From Actinomadura cremea (GTDB lineage: Bacteria > Actinomycetota > Actinomycetes > Streptosporangiales > Streptosporangiaceae): a stretch of 64,000 bases of DNA. Location: positions 310,001 through 374,000 of the forward strand of contig NZ_BMRF01000001.1 of assembly GCF_014648495.1 (NCBI RefSeq), written 5' to 3'. Numbering within the stretch: the first letter of the stretch is position 1; each line of letters opens with the position of its first letter. The position numbers were made by a program, and so were the translations under genes. Positions 55,744 to 64,000 of the stretch are shown here, piece by piece. Below the pieces are notes generated by a model. That model did not search any database, was not told where the DNA came from, and saw nothing but the letters and a program-made list of their open reading frames with translations.

Positions 55744-57699
55744 ATGGATTCCGCCGTTACGGTCTTGGCGTTCGCCGCCGGGACGCTGATCAACACGCTG
55801 GCGCTGGCCTTCGGCGCGCGGCGGCTGCTGAACATGCGGTTCTCGCTGGTCCGGACGATCGTGGCGGGCGCGGTCGGCCAGGCGGTGGCGAGCCCGGTCG
55901 CGGCCGCGCTGTTCGCCGGGATCGACCCGCGGCGCCAGGTCACGGCGACGCTGTGGTTCGTGGTGCTCGGCTTCGCGTGCGCGGTCCTGGTGTCGATGAC
56001 CGTTCTGGTGCTGTGGGAGGCGTTCGTCCCGACGGGATCGATTCCGTCGCCGCTGTACTGGTTCGGAAGTGTCCGGTCGCGCATTTCGCGGACGCGGCGG
56101 TACTGGCAGATATCGTTCATCTTCCTCCGGCACGGCTTCGGCCCGTACCTGCGGGGACGCGCGAAGCGGGGGCCGAGCACCGAGAACGAGCGCGTGCGGC
56201 TCGCGCGGTCGCTGACGGAGGCGCTCGAACAGGGCGGCGTCGCGTTCGTCAAGCTCGGGCAGGTGCTGTCGACGCGCCGGGACGTGCTGCCACCGGAGTT
56301 CGTCGCCGCGCTGGGACGGCTGCAGGACCGCGCGGCGCCCGTCCCCTGGGAGCACATCGAACAGGTCGTCCGGGACGAACTGGGCGCGGCGCCCGAGGAG
56401 GTGTTCGCCGAGTTCGACCGGACGCCGCTGGCGGCGGCGTCGGTGGCGCAGGTGCACACGGCGCGGCTGCGGTCGGGCGAGGACGTCGTGGTGAAAATCC
56501 AGCGGCCGGGGATCCGGACGGTCGTGGAGCGCGACCTCGACATCGTCGGGCGGCTCGCGCGGACGCTGCACCAGCGGGCCGGGTGGGCGCGGGCGTTCGG
56601 CGTCGTCGACCTCGCCGACGGGTTCGCGGACGCGCTGAAGGAGGAGCTCGACTTCCGGGTCGAGGCGCGGAACATGGCGTCGGTCGCGGCCGCGCGGAGC
56701 ACGGGCGTCCTGATCCCGCGGCCGTTCGACGACCTGTGCACGGGCCGGGTGCTGGTGATGGAGCGGCTGGCGGGGACGGCGCTGAGCCAGGCGGGGCCGC
56801 TCATCGACGAGCGCGGGATGGACCGGTCGAAGCTCGCGCAGGCGCTGCTGGACACGGTACTGCGGCAGATCGTCGTGGACGGCACGTTCCACGCCGACCC
56901 GCACCCGGGCAACATCCTGCTGCTCGACGACGGACGGCTCGGCCTGATCGACTTCGGGTCGGTCGGGCGGCTCGACGCGGAGCTGCGGGCGTGCCTGCAG
57001 CGGCTGCTGCTGGCGATGAACCGCGGGGACACGGTGGGCGTCACCGACGCGTTCCTGGAGATGGTCGCGCGTCCGGACGAACTGGACGAGCAGGGCCTCG
57101 CGCGGGCGCTCGGCGCGTTCATGACCCGGCACCTCGGGCCCGGCAGCGCCCCCGACATGACGATGTTCACCGAGCTGTTCCGGCTGGTCGCGCGGTTCGA
57201 GCTGGCGGTGCCGCCGGAGATCGCGGCGGTGTTCCGGGCGCTGGCGACGCTGGAGGGCGGGCTGACGGAGCTGGCGCCCGGGTTCGGCATCGTGACGGAG
57301 GCGCAGTCGTTCGGCGAGACGTACCTGCGGGAGCGGCTGCGGCCGTCGTCGCTGCAGGAGGCGGTGAGCGACGAGGTCATGGGCATGCTGCCGATGCTGC
57401 GGCGGCTCCCGCGCAGGCTCGACCGCATCACCGCGGCGGCGGAGGCGGGCCGGCTCACCCTGAACGTCCGGCTGTTCGGCGACGAGCGCGACCGCCGGAC
57501 GGTCACCGGCCTGCTCCAGCAGGTCCTGCTGACGATCCTCGCGTCGACGGCCGGGATCATGGCGGTGATGCTGCTCGGGCTGAGGGGCGGCCCGGCAATG
57601 GGAACGGACGTCTCCCTGTACCAGTTCCTCGGCTACTGCATGCTCGTGGTCTGCTCCGTCCTGGCGCTGCGGGTGCTGGTGGTCATCTTCCGACGGTGA
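55744..57699 (+). CDS. ABC1/UbiB family kinase-like membrane protein
   Basis: 651 residues. Three N-terminal hydrophobic segments (to about residue 95) and two C-terminal ones flank the ABC1 domain: VKLGQVLSTRRDVLP (KxGQ motif), PLAAASVAQVHTARL (Ala-rich loop), VVKIQRPG, HADPHPGNILLLDDG and LIDFGSVG (catalytic and metal motifs). UbiB-like proteins have ATPase activity and support isoprenoid-lipid metabolism, here perhaps menaquinone. Double-ended membrane anchoring is a feature of the actinobacterial subgroup. Confidence 0.9.
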   Translation: MDSAVTVLAFAAGTLINTLALAFGARRLLNMRFSLVRTIVAGAVGQAVASPVAAALFAGIDPRRQVTATLWFVVLGFACAVLVSMTVLVLWEAFVPTGSIPSPLYWFGSVRSRISRTRRYWQISFIFLRHGFGPYLRGRAKRGPSTENERVRLARSLTEALEQGGVAFVKLGQVLSTRRDVLPPEFVAALGRLQDRAAPVPWEHIEQVVRDELGAAPEEVFAEFDRTPLAAASVAQVHTARLRSGEDVVVKIQRPGIRTVVERDLDIVGRLARTLHQRAGWARAFGVVDLADGFADALKEELDFRVEARNMASVAAARSTGVLIPRPFDDLCTGRVLVMERLAGTALSQAGPLIDERGMDRSKLAQALLDTVLRQIVVDGTFHADPHPGNILLLDDGRLGLIDFGSVGRLDAELRACLQRLLLAMNRGDTVGVTDAFLEMVARPDELDEQGLARALGAFMTRHLGPGSAPDMTMFTELFRLVARFELAVPPEIAAVFRALATLEGGLTELAPGFGIVTEAQSFGETYLRERLRPSSLQEAVSDEVMGMLPMLRRLPRRLDRITAAAEAGRLTLNVRLFGDERDRRTVTGLLQQVLLTILASTAGIMAVMLLGLRGGPAMGTDVSLYQFLGYCMLVVCSVLALRVLVVIFRR

Positions 57700-57777
57700 C
57701 GCCCGGCCGTCGCCGTCGTCGCAGGTGGGCGACGTTCTTCGAACGCGTGTTCGCGGCGAGCGGGTACGGTGGTGGGC

Positions 57778-58398
57778 ATGTTCCAAGGGTCGCTGCTGGA
57801 CTTCACGGACGGGACGGGCCCGCGGCCGCTCGCCGAGGCGCACCGGACGGGGCTGTCGCACGGGGCGTGGATCGACGTCCTCCCCGGCTGGATCCCCGGC
57901 GCGGACGCGCTGTTCGAGCGGCTGCTGGCGTCCGTCCCGTGGCGCGGCGAGCGGCGGCGCATGTACGAGCGGGTCGTCGACGTCCCGCGCCTGCTCGCCT
58001 TCTACGACGAGGGCGCCGACCTCCCCGATCCGGTGCTCGCCGACGCGAAGGCCGCGCTCGACGCCCACTACGCGTCCGAGCTGGGCGAACCGTTCCGGAC
58101 GGCCGGGCTGTGCCTGTACCGGGACGGGCGCGACAGCGTCGCCTGGCACGGCGACACGATCGGGCGCGGCGCCACCCACGACACGATGGTCGCGATCCTG
58201 TCGGTCGGCACGCCGCGCAGCCTGCTGCTGCGCCCCCGGGGCGGCGGCGGACGGACGGTGCGCCGCGACCTCGGGCACGGCGACCTCATCGTGATGGGCG
58301 GCAGCTGCCAGCGGACCTGGGAGCACGCCGTCCCCAAGAGCGCCCGCGCGGCCGGCCCGCGCATCAGTGTCCAGTTCCGCCCCCGCGGCGTCCGCTGA
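57778..58398 (+). CDS. AlkB family alpha-ketoglutarate-dependent dioxygenase
   Basis: 206 residues. The Fe(II) ligands are in SVAWHGDTIGRG (HxD) and QRTWEHAVPKS (distal His), and the 2-oxoglutarate-binding Arg is in GPRISVQFRPR. LPGWIPGADALFERLLASVPWR is the AlkB N-terminus. Family members repair alkylated bases by oxidative demethylation. The start ATG 57778 is preferred over an in-frame GTG at 57769. Confidence 0.9.
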   Translation: MFQGSLLDFTDGTGPRPLAEAHRTGLSHGAWIDVLPGWIPGADALFERLLASVPWRGERRRMYERVVDVPRLLAFYDEGADLPDPVLADAKAALDAHYASELGEPFRTAGLCLYRDGRDSVAWHGDTIGRGATHDTMVAILSVGTPRSLLLRPRGGGGRTVRRDLGHGDLIVMGGSCQRTWEHAVPKSARAAGPRISVQFRPRGVR

Positions 58399-58541
58399 CC
58401 GGCGCCGGCTCCGGTCTCGGTCCGCGCGCCGTCCGGGGAGGCGGCCCGGCGCGGGTTCGCCGTGCGAACCGGAGCGGTATCGCCCCGCATCTCACCGAAT
58501 GGCACCATGGCGGTGATCCTGGTTTTTCGTGAGGAGGGGCG

Positions 58542-61472
58542 TTGCTGCGTCTGGTCGTTTCACAGACCTCCCCCCGGGCGTTCCGGAGCGTCTTGGACGC
58601 GCTGCAGGCGACGACGCATCACGCCGCGGCGGGGCGGCACATCCTGATCGAGCCGGGGCAGTACCCGAACACGGGGTTCCGCAGCTCGAGCGACTTCGTG
58701 CTGAGCGCCATGGACGGCCCCGGCACGGTCACCCTGGACGGCGCCACCAACGCGACGATGGAGCTCACCGGGCACGTCACCCTGCAGGGCATCACCGTCC
58801 GGAACTGGAACGAGGACGGCTGCGCGCTCAACGTCAAGGACGGCAGCGTCCTCGCGGAGGACTGCGAGTTCGTCAGCCGCCGCGGGTCGGTCGCGGTGCG
58901 GGCGTGGAGCGGGGGGCGGCTCGCGCTCAAGGGGTGCCGGGTCGAGGACGGGGTGGTCGTGTACGCGTCCGCGTCCGGGCTGCTGGAGGGCACGACGGTC
59001 ACCGGCACCGAGCAGAACGCGATCGCGCTGCGGATGGGCAGCTCGGTGACCCTGCGGTCGTGCGTGGTGGAGAAGGCCGGCGGGAACGGCGTCTGGGTCA
59101 CCGAGGGCGCCCGGCCGCTGATCGAGCAGTGCACGATCAGCGACTCGGGGGTGTCGGGGATCCGGGTGGACGACCGCGCGGACATCGTCATCCGCAACAC
59201 CGCCGTCCGCGGGTCGAGGGAGTCGGCGGTCGTCGTCGCCGACAACGGCGTCGCCCTCGTCGAGGACTGCCTGATCAAGGACGCGGGCCGGGAGGCGCTG
59301 TGGGCCGCGCGCGGCGGGACCGTGATCGCGCGGCGCGTCCGGATGGAGGCGCCGAAGCGGACCGGGATGCTCGTCGAGGGCGCGTCCGGAACGTTCGAGG
59401 ACTGCGAGATCATCGGGCCGCCGCAGAACGGCGTGGCGATCGGCGAGGCCGGGAACGTCACGTTCGTCCGGGGCCGGGTCGAGGGGGCGGGCGTCGTCGG
59501 GCTCAACGTCCTGGACGGCGGCAACGGGCTGTTCGACGGGACGACCGTCACCGGCAGCGGCGACGAGGGCGTGGGCGCGCACCCCGGGGCCGAGCTGACG
59601 CTGCGCGACTGCACGGTCGTGGACGGGCGGGGCGCGGGCGTCGCGACGTCGCAGCGGGCGCGCGTCCGGATCGAGGGGCTCACGAGCGAGCGGAACGCGC
59701 GGCCCGACATGTACGACTTCGACGCGGAGCAGGCGGCGCCGGGGGACGTCCAGGACGAGTCGTCGCCCACCGTCCCGGAACCGGACGAGCCACCGAACGA
59801 CGGGGAGAGCGAGGACGACCTGATCGCCGAACTCGAGGCGATGATCGGCCTCGGCGGCGTCAAGCGCGAGATCCTCAAGATCCGGAACCTGCAGAAGGTC
59901 GCCGAGCAGCGGCGGCTCGCGGGCCTGCCGCCCGGACCGGCGATCGGACGGCACATGGTGTTCGCCGGCCCCCCGGGGACCGGCAAAACGACCGTCGCGC
60001 GACTGTACGGACGGCTCCTCGCGGCGCTCGGCGTCGTCTCCACCGGGCAGCTCGTCGAGGTCGGGCGCTCGCACCTGGTCTCCGAGCACGTCGGCGGCAC
60101 CGCCCTGAAGACGACGCAGATGTTCGACGAGGCGCGCGGCGGCGTGCTGTTCATCGACGAGGCGTACGCGCTGTCGCGCCCGGCGACCGGCGTCGACTTC
60201 GGGCGGGAGGCCATCGACACCCTCGTCAAGCTCATGGAGGACCACCGCGACGAGGTCGTCGTGATCGCGGCCGGCTACCCGGCGGAGATGCGCGAGTTCA
60301 TGGCCGCCAACCCGGGCCTCGCCTCCCGGATCTCCCGCACCGTCGACTTCGAGCACTACAGCCCGTCCGAGCTCCTCGAGATCGTCGAGCTGCACGCGAA
60401 CCGGGACGGCTACCGGCTGTCGGGCGACGCCCGCGACGCGGTCCTCGCGCACTTCACGTCCGTGAAGCGCGACTCCGGCTTCGGCAACGGGCGCGCGGCG
60501 CGGCGCGTCTTCGAGGCCGCGGTCGAACGGCAGGCGCAGCGGCTCGCCGAACGGGACGACCTGCCGTCCGGCGACGAACTGTCCGAACTGCTCGCCGAGG
60601 ACCTCGACGTCGACACCGGACTCGCCGTCCGGTTCGGGGAGGCCCGGGACTCCGCGCAGGTCCGCGGCGTCCTCGACCGGCTCGACGCGATGACCGGACT
60701 CGACGACGTCAAGCGCGAGATCCACGACCTCCTGGACGTCCTCAGCGCCGCGCGCCGCCGCCGCGCCGCGGGCCTGGAGGTCGAGCCGTTCACCGGGCAC
60801 CTCGTCTTCGCGGGCCCGCCGGGCACCGGCAAGACCACGGTCGCCCGGCTCTACGGCGAGCTCCTCGCGGCCCTCGGCGTCCTCGCCCAGGGCCAGGTCG
60901 TCGAGGCGGCCCGCGTCGACCTCGTCGGCCAGTACGTCGGGCACACGGCGAAGAAGACGGCGGACGTGTTCGACCAGGCGCGCGGCGGCGTGCTGTTCGT
61001 CGACGAGGCGTACACCCTGTCCCGTCCGGCCGGCACCGGGCACGACTTCGGGCAGGAGGCCATCGACACCCTCGTCAAGCTCATGGAGGACCACCGCGAC
61101 GAGGTCGTGGTCGTCGCCGCGGGCTACACCGCCGAGATGGAGGGGTTCATCGCCGTCAACCCGGGCCTCGCCTCCCGGTTCGCCCGCACCCTCGAGTTCC
61201 GGCCGTACGACGTCCCCGGCCTCATGTCGATCTTCCTGGGCAAGGCCGCCGGGGCGGACTACCTCGTCCCCCAGGACGCCCGCAAGGCCCTCGCGACGCA
61301 CCTGAACGCCCACCGCGACCGGTACCGGGACGGCAACGGCCGCGAGATCGACAAGCTCTTCCGCGCGGCCGTCACCGCCCACGCCCGCCGCACCGAGCAG
61401 CTCGCGAGCGCCGGAACCGAGCCCACCCGGGAGCAGCTCTCCACCCTGTCCCCCGACGACATCCCCGCCTGA
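58542..61472 (+). CDS. Beta-helix protein with two CbxX/EccA-type AAA+ domains
   Basis: 976 residues. Residues about 30-400 are right-handed parallel beta-helix repeats with rungs of about 22 residues (for example GVSGIRVDDRADIVIRNTAV). An acidic linker follows, then two AAA+ modules. Walker A GPPGTGKTT occurs near residues 475 and 757, each with a Walker B of the FIDEAYALSRP/FVDEAYTLSRP type. The AAA+ modules resemble CbxX/CfqX and type VII EccA ATPases. A scaffold that remodels a protein partner is likely. The start is TTG 58542 after GAGGAGGGG; no ATG fits better. Confidence 0.85.
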   Translation: MLRLVVSQTSPRAFRSVLDALQATTHHAAAGRHILIEPGQYPNTGFRSSSDFVLSAMDGPGTVTLDGATNATMELTGHVTLQGITVRNWNEDGCALNVKDGSVLAEDCEFVSRRGSVAVRAWSGGRLALKGCRVEDGVVVYASASGLLEGTTVTGTEQNAIALRMGSSVTLRSCVVEKAGGNGVWVTEGARPLIEQCTISDSGVSGIRVDDRADIVIRNTAVRGSRESAVVVADNGVALVEDCLIKDAGREALWAARGGTVIARRVRMEAPKRTGMLVEGASGTFEDCEIIGPPQNGVAIGEAGNVTFVRGRVEGAGVVGLNVLDGGNGLFDGTTVTGSGDEGVGAHPGAELTLRDCTVVDGRGAGVATSQRARVRIEGLTSERNARPDMYDFDAEQAAPGDVQDESSPTVPEPDEPPNDGESEDDLIAELEAMIGLGGVKREILKIRNLQKVAEQRRLAGLPPGPAIGRHMVFAGPPGTGKTTVARLYGRLLAALGVVSTGQLVEVGRSHLVSEHVGGTALKTTQMFDEARGGVLFIDEAYALSRPATGVDFGREAIDTLVKLMEDHRDEVVVIAAGYPAEMREFMAANPGLASRISRTVDFEHYSPSELLEIVELHANRDGYRLSGDARDAVLAHFTSVKRDSGFGNGRAARRVFEAAVERQAQRLAERDDLPSGDELSELLAEDLDVDTGLAVRFGEARDSAQVRGVLDRLDAMTGLDDVKREIHDLLDVLSAARRRRAAGLEVEPFTGHLVFAGPPGTGKTTVARLYGELLAALGVLAQGQVVEAARVDLVGQYVGHTAKKTADVFDQARGGVLFVDEAYTLSRPAGTGHDFGQEAIDTLVKLMEDHRDEVVVVAAGYTAEMEGFIAVNPGLASRFARTLEFRPYDVPGLMSIFLGKAAGADYLVPQDARKALATHLNAHRDRYRDGNGREIDKLFRAAVTAHARRTEQLASAGTEPTREQLSTLSPDDIPA

Positions 61473-61547
61473 CCCTCCGTCCCGTCCGTCCCGTCCGCCC
61501 CGTCCGCCCCGCGGCGAGCTCGCGCGCGTTGACGTGCAGCCGATCGG

Positions 61548-61564
61548 CTGCCCATATTGGGCAG
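61548..61564. promoter_or_regulatory. Palindrome upstream of the ArsR-SRPBCC gene
   Basis: CTGCCCA-TAT-TGGGCAG, with perfect 7-base arms, lies 30 bases upstream of the ATG at 61595. It is a good candidate for autoregulation by the ArsR-type domain encoded downstream. Confidence 0.5.
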
Positions 61565-61594
61565 TCAGATGGTTGCCTATTTGCCGGAGGCGCG

Positions 61595-62377
61595 ATGGAC
61601 GCGGTGTTCAGGGCCCTGGCCGACCCCACCCGCCGGCGCCTGCTCGACAGCCTCAACAACCGCAACGGGCAGACGCTGCGGGAGCTGTGCGCCGGGCTGG
61701 ACATGACCCGCCAGTCGGTCAGCAAACACCTGGCCCTACTGGAGGAGGCCGAACTGGTCACGCCCGTCCGGCGCGGGAGGGAGAAGCTGCACTTCCTCAA
61801 CGCGGCGCCCATCAACGCGATCGCCGAACGGTGGATCCGTCAGTACGACCGCGAGCGCGCGCAAGCCATCGCCGACCTCAAGTCCGCACTGGAGGAGAGC
61901 CCCATGAGCGACGACACCTTCGTCTACACGACGTACATCAGGACCACGCCGGAGCGCCTCTGGCAGGCCCTCACCGACCCGGCCTTCACCAGCCGCTACT
62001 GGGGTGTGGCCTTCGAGACCGACTGGTCCCCGGGATCGACCATGACCTGGGAGGAGAACGGGCGGAAGACCGCCGACCCCGAACAGGTCGTCCTGGAGTC
62101 CGATCCGCCCCGCCGCCTCTCCTACACCTGGCACACCCCCACGGCCGAGTGGGCCGAAGCCGCCGGAGTGAGCCCGGACGTCCTCGCCAAGCTCCGCGAC
62201 GAACGGCGCACCCGCGTCACCTTCGACCTCGAACCGCGCGGCGACAAGGTCAAGCTCACCGTCGTCCACGACGGCTTCCAGCCGGACAGCGTGATGCTCG
62301 GCATGGTCGGCGAGGGCTGGCCCGAACTCCTCTCCGGGCTCAAGACCCTCCTGGAGACCGGCGAACCCCTGCCATAG
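61595..62377 (+). CDS. ArsR HTH fused to an SRPBCC (AHSA1-like) domain
   Basis: 260 residues. Residues 1-95 form an ArsR-type winged helix (MDAVFRALADPTRRRLLDSLNNR, DMTRQSVSKHLALLEEAELV) without the metal-binding CVC motif. From about 110, a Bet v1/AHSA1-like SRPBCC domain follows (YTTYIRTTPERLWQALTDPAFTSRYWGVAFETDW; VHDGFQPDSVMLGMVGEGWPELLSGLKTLLETG). Such pairs are often separate adjacent genes; here a fusion puts ligand sensing and DNA binding in one chain. GGAGG lies four bases before ATG 61595. Confidence 0.9.
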   Translation: MDAVFRALADPTRRRLLDSLNNRNGQTLRELCAGLDMTRQSVSKHLALLEEAELVTPVRRGREKLHFLNAAPINAIAERWIRQYDRERAQAIADLKSALEESPMSDDTFVYTTYIRTTPERLWQALTDPAFTSRYWGVAFETDWSPGSTMTWEENGRKTADPEQVVLESDPPRRLSYTWHTPTAEWAEAAGVSPDVLAKLRDERRTRVTFDLEPRGDKVKLTVVHDGFQPDSVMLGMVGEGWPELLSGLKTLLETGEPLP

Positions 62378-62472
62378 AACCGACCCCGGTCGAACGTCTC
62401 GAGCGGATTCACCGCAGCGACGCAAGCTTTCCTCACGGGCACCGCAAGGTCGTGCGGACGTCCCCGGTCCGC

Positions 62473-63465
62473 CTACTGATCGGGCTGCGCGCCGGCGGGC
62501 TCCTGAGCGCGGCGGATCATCTCATCCTCCGACGCCTTGCAGTCGAAGAGTTCGTCGGCCGAGGCCACCGTCGCGGCGCGCAACGCCCACTCCTCGGCCT
62601 GCTCGAGGTCCGTGCACGCCGTAATCCGCCTACGCGCATCGTCCGAAACGGACACCTGACGCTTGGCCAGCATGAGCAGCGTCAGCCTGACCGCTTGGCG
62701 GACACTCCCCTCCGCAAGACCTTCCTCGCGCCCCTGCTCGCGCCCCTGCTCGCGTCCTTCCGCGCGGTGGTGGATGGCGAACTCCGACTTCCACTCGTAA
62801 CCGGCGGCCTGCATGTATTCCTCCATGAGTTTGCGGACTGAGGCGGAAACCTGTGACGACGCGTAGTCATCATACTTCTTGGCGACATCGACGCTCCGGT
62901 GTTGGGCCACCTCGTCGACGGCCTCGGCATAGCAGGTCAGGACGGCTTCCTGATACGGGCCTTCGACGTGCGCGGGGGCGCTGAGGAACACGAGTTCGGG
63001 GAGCTCTCGTGCTTGCTTCGGGTCCGTGATGGGGGTCAGCTTCCCGGGGTGAAAGGTCAGGGGCTTGAGGTCCCAGTTCGGGTGTCCCATGCGGATGGGG
63101 TTGGCGCAGGAGCGGGCGACCTGTTCGTCCGGGCAGAACACGAGCAGGATCGTGTCGCACTTGTGGCGCAGCCGAAAGTTCGCCACGTACGCGGGCCAAC
63201 TGTAGTTCTTGTCGGGATCGTGCCTCAGCTGCGACTCGGTGATGATGCCCAGCGAGGGCTTCGCCGGATCGCCGAGGAGGACGGTCGCATCGCAGCGGAG
63301 TTCCTGCGGATGGAATGCGTTATAGGACTCCGATGTCAGGGTTGCACCAACTTCGTCGGGGATGTCGGGGATGTCCTCGTGGAACACCCTGCGGAGTAGT
63401 TCTGGGACGAGCTCAGGCTGGTTGCGCACCATCTCCAGCGGAAGCTCGTGGTCCTTCGATGGCAT
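62473..63465 (-). CDS. Rpn-like PD-(D/E)XK nuclease family protein
   Basis: 330 residues. MPSKDHELPLEMVRNQPELVPELLRRV opens a widespread actinobacterial family related to recombination-promoting Rpn nucleases. The probable active site is CDATVLLGD followed by ITESQLRHDPDKNYSWPAY (Asp...Glu-x-Gln, a PD-(D/E)XK variant). After a linker, the repetitive charged EGREQGREQGREEGLAEG helix resembles Rpn coiled tails. The nuclease role is inferred from motifs. Start ATG 63465; the gene lies between the ArsR fusion and clpC. Confidence 0.72.
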   Translation of the reverse strand: MPSKDHELPLEMVRNQPELVPELLRRVFHEDIPDIPDEVGATLTSESYNAFHPQELRCDATVLLGDPAKPSLGIITESQLRHDPDKNYSWPAYVANFRLRHKCDTILLVFCPDEQVARSCANPIRMGHPNWDLKPLTFHPGKLTPITDPKQARELPELVFLSAPAHVEGPYQEAVLTCYAEAVDEVAQHRSVDVAKKYDDYASSQVSASVRKLMEEYMQAAGYEWKSEFAIHHRAEGREQGREQGREEGLAEGSVRQAVRLTLLMLAKRQVSVSDDARRRITACTDLEQAEEWALRAATVASADELFDCKASEDEMIRRAQEPAGAQPDQ

Positions 63466-63510
63466 GTTCGAAGACTATCCGCTACCGGACACTTACTTAA
63501 CGTGTTTGCC

Positions 63511-63548
63511 AAAAAAACCCAAAAGGCCCGCACCTCGCGGTGCGGGCC
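63511..63548 (-). terminator. Intrinsic terminator of clpC
   Basis: A perfect 10-base stem (63525-63534 with 63539-63548), loop TCGC, is followed on the minus strand by TTTT then GGG and a run of seven T. This is a classic factor-independent terminator 40 bases after the clpC stop. Confidence 0.92.
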
Positions 63549-63588
63549 TCTTAAGCAGGACGGCCGGTCGGACCCGTCGGCCCTTGGG

Positions 63589-64000
63589 TCAGTCCTTGTT
63601 GAAGTTGACCGCGCCCTCGATCGGGGGCGGGCTGTCGGGGACGGTGGTCGGCTTCGGGACGCCCTTGAAGGTGAACTTCGCGTCCTCGCCGGTGCCCTCG
63701 ACGCCCACGATCACGATCTGGCCGGACTTGAGCTCGCTGTACAGGATCTTCTCCGACAGCTGGTCCTCGATCTCGCGCTGGATCGTGCGGCGCAGCGGCC
63801 GGGCGCCCAGGACGGGGTCGTAACCGCGCTCGGCGAGCAGGTCCTTGGCCTCCTGGCGGAGCTCGATGCCCATGTCGCGGTCGCGGAGCCGCTCGTCCAC
63901 CTTGGCGATCATCAGATCGACGATCTGGATGATCTCCTTCGGGGTGAGCTGGTGGAACACGACCGTGTCGTCGACACGGTTGAGGAACTCGGGCCGGAAG
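63589..64000 (-). CDS. clpC: ATP-dependent Clp protease ATPase subunit ClpC, 3' end
   Basis: The C-terminal 136 residues are in the window; the gene continues past the right edge. FRPEFLNRVDDTVVFHQLTPKEI is the sensor-2/C-terminal AAA+ segment, and ERGYDPVLGARPLRRTIQREIEDQLSEKIL is the conserved ClpB/ClpC D2-small domain. The tail GAVNFNKD is short, unlike some ClpC tails. ClpC unfolds substrates for ClpP. The strong intrinsic terminator follows. Confidence 0.95.
   Translation of the reverse strand, partial: FRPEFLNRVDDTVVFHQLTPKEIIQIVDLMIAKVDERLRDRDMGIELRQEAKDLLAERGYDPVLGARPLRRTIQREIEDQLSEKILYSELKSGQIVIVGVEGTGEDAKFTFKGVPKPTTVPDSPPPIEGAVNFNKD

Noticed and set aside
58560-61382. 940-codon frame antisense to the beta-helix/AAA+ gene
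   Set aside because: Shadow of a strongly conserved plus-strand gene; no motif in its translation.

Overview
The window is high-GC actinobacterial DNA, probably from a filamentous actinomycete such as the Thermomonosporaceae or Streptosporangiales; this is inferred from gene content only. Supporting signs are strong GC bias at third codon positions, many GTG starts and GTGA/ATGA start-stop overlaps, WXG100-type secretion genes, a WhiJ-type ATPase/XRE/DUF397 locus, and a clpC end at the right edge. One tRNA gene (Glu, TTC) is present. No rRNA, CRISPR array, integrase or recognisable insertion sequence was seen.

Layout. 0-7 kb: a BCCT osmolyte transporter, a WYL regulator divergent from an epoxide hydrolase, an MpaB-type oxygenase, a PEP mutase-like protein and an esterase. 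7-18 kb: two secreted proteases (M4 and M28), asd, PspC, an MFS exporter, a zincin, a membrane phosphoesterase, tRNA-Glu and two secreted proteins of unknown function. 17.6-31 kb: a ten-gene minus-strand operon (isocitrate lyase-like lyase, LeuC-like and LeuD-like hydratase subunits, tandem alpha/beta-hydrolase, complete Liv ABC importer, acyl-CoA synthetase) facing a flavoprotein dehydrogenase and an IclR regulator. Matching palindromes lie at both promoters. I read this as one substrate-specific catabolic regulon for a substituted dicarboxylic acid. 31-35.5 kb: Ohr, then a sulfotransferase/SDR/DUF1214 operon and a SnoaL-like gene, each preceded by a KstR-like palindrome. 35.5-36.7 kb: an LtrA membrane protein.

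36.7-51 kb is an accessory conflict region. It holds a small WXG100/YbaB/CpnT-N-like operon; a deaminase-fold toxin candidate with a SUKH-4 immunity candidate; a P-loop NTPase with a propeller-like C-terminus translationally coupled to a SUKH-4 plus deaminase fusion; an HNH nuclease gene split by a frameshift exactly at a slippery heptamer; a STAND-TPR protein coupled to an aminoglycoside-phosphotransferase-like kinase; a holin-like protein; a WhiJ-like regulatory trio; and an SRA-HNH modification-dependent nuclease. Several of these genes are visibly AT-richer than the rest of the window, consistent with acquisition.

51-64 kb returns to ordinary high-GC genes: an ABC-2 exporter, a two-component system, another XRE/DUF5753 regulator, an ABC1 kinase-like protein, AlkB, a beta-helix protein fused to two CbxX/EccA-type AAA+ modules, an ArsR-SRPBCC fusion, an Rpn-like nuclease and the 3' end of clpC with an intrinsic terminator.
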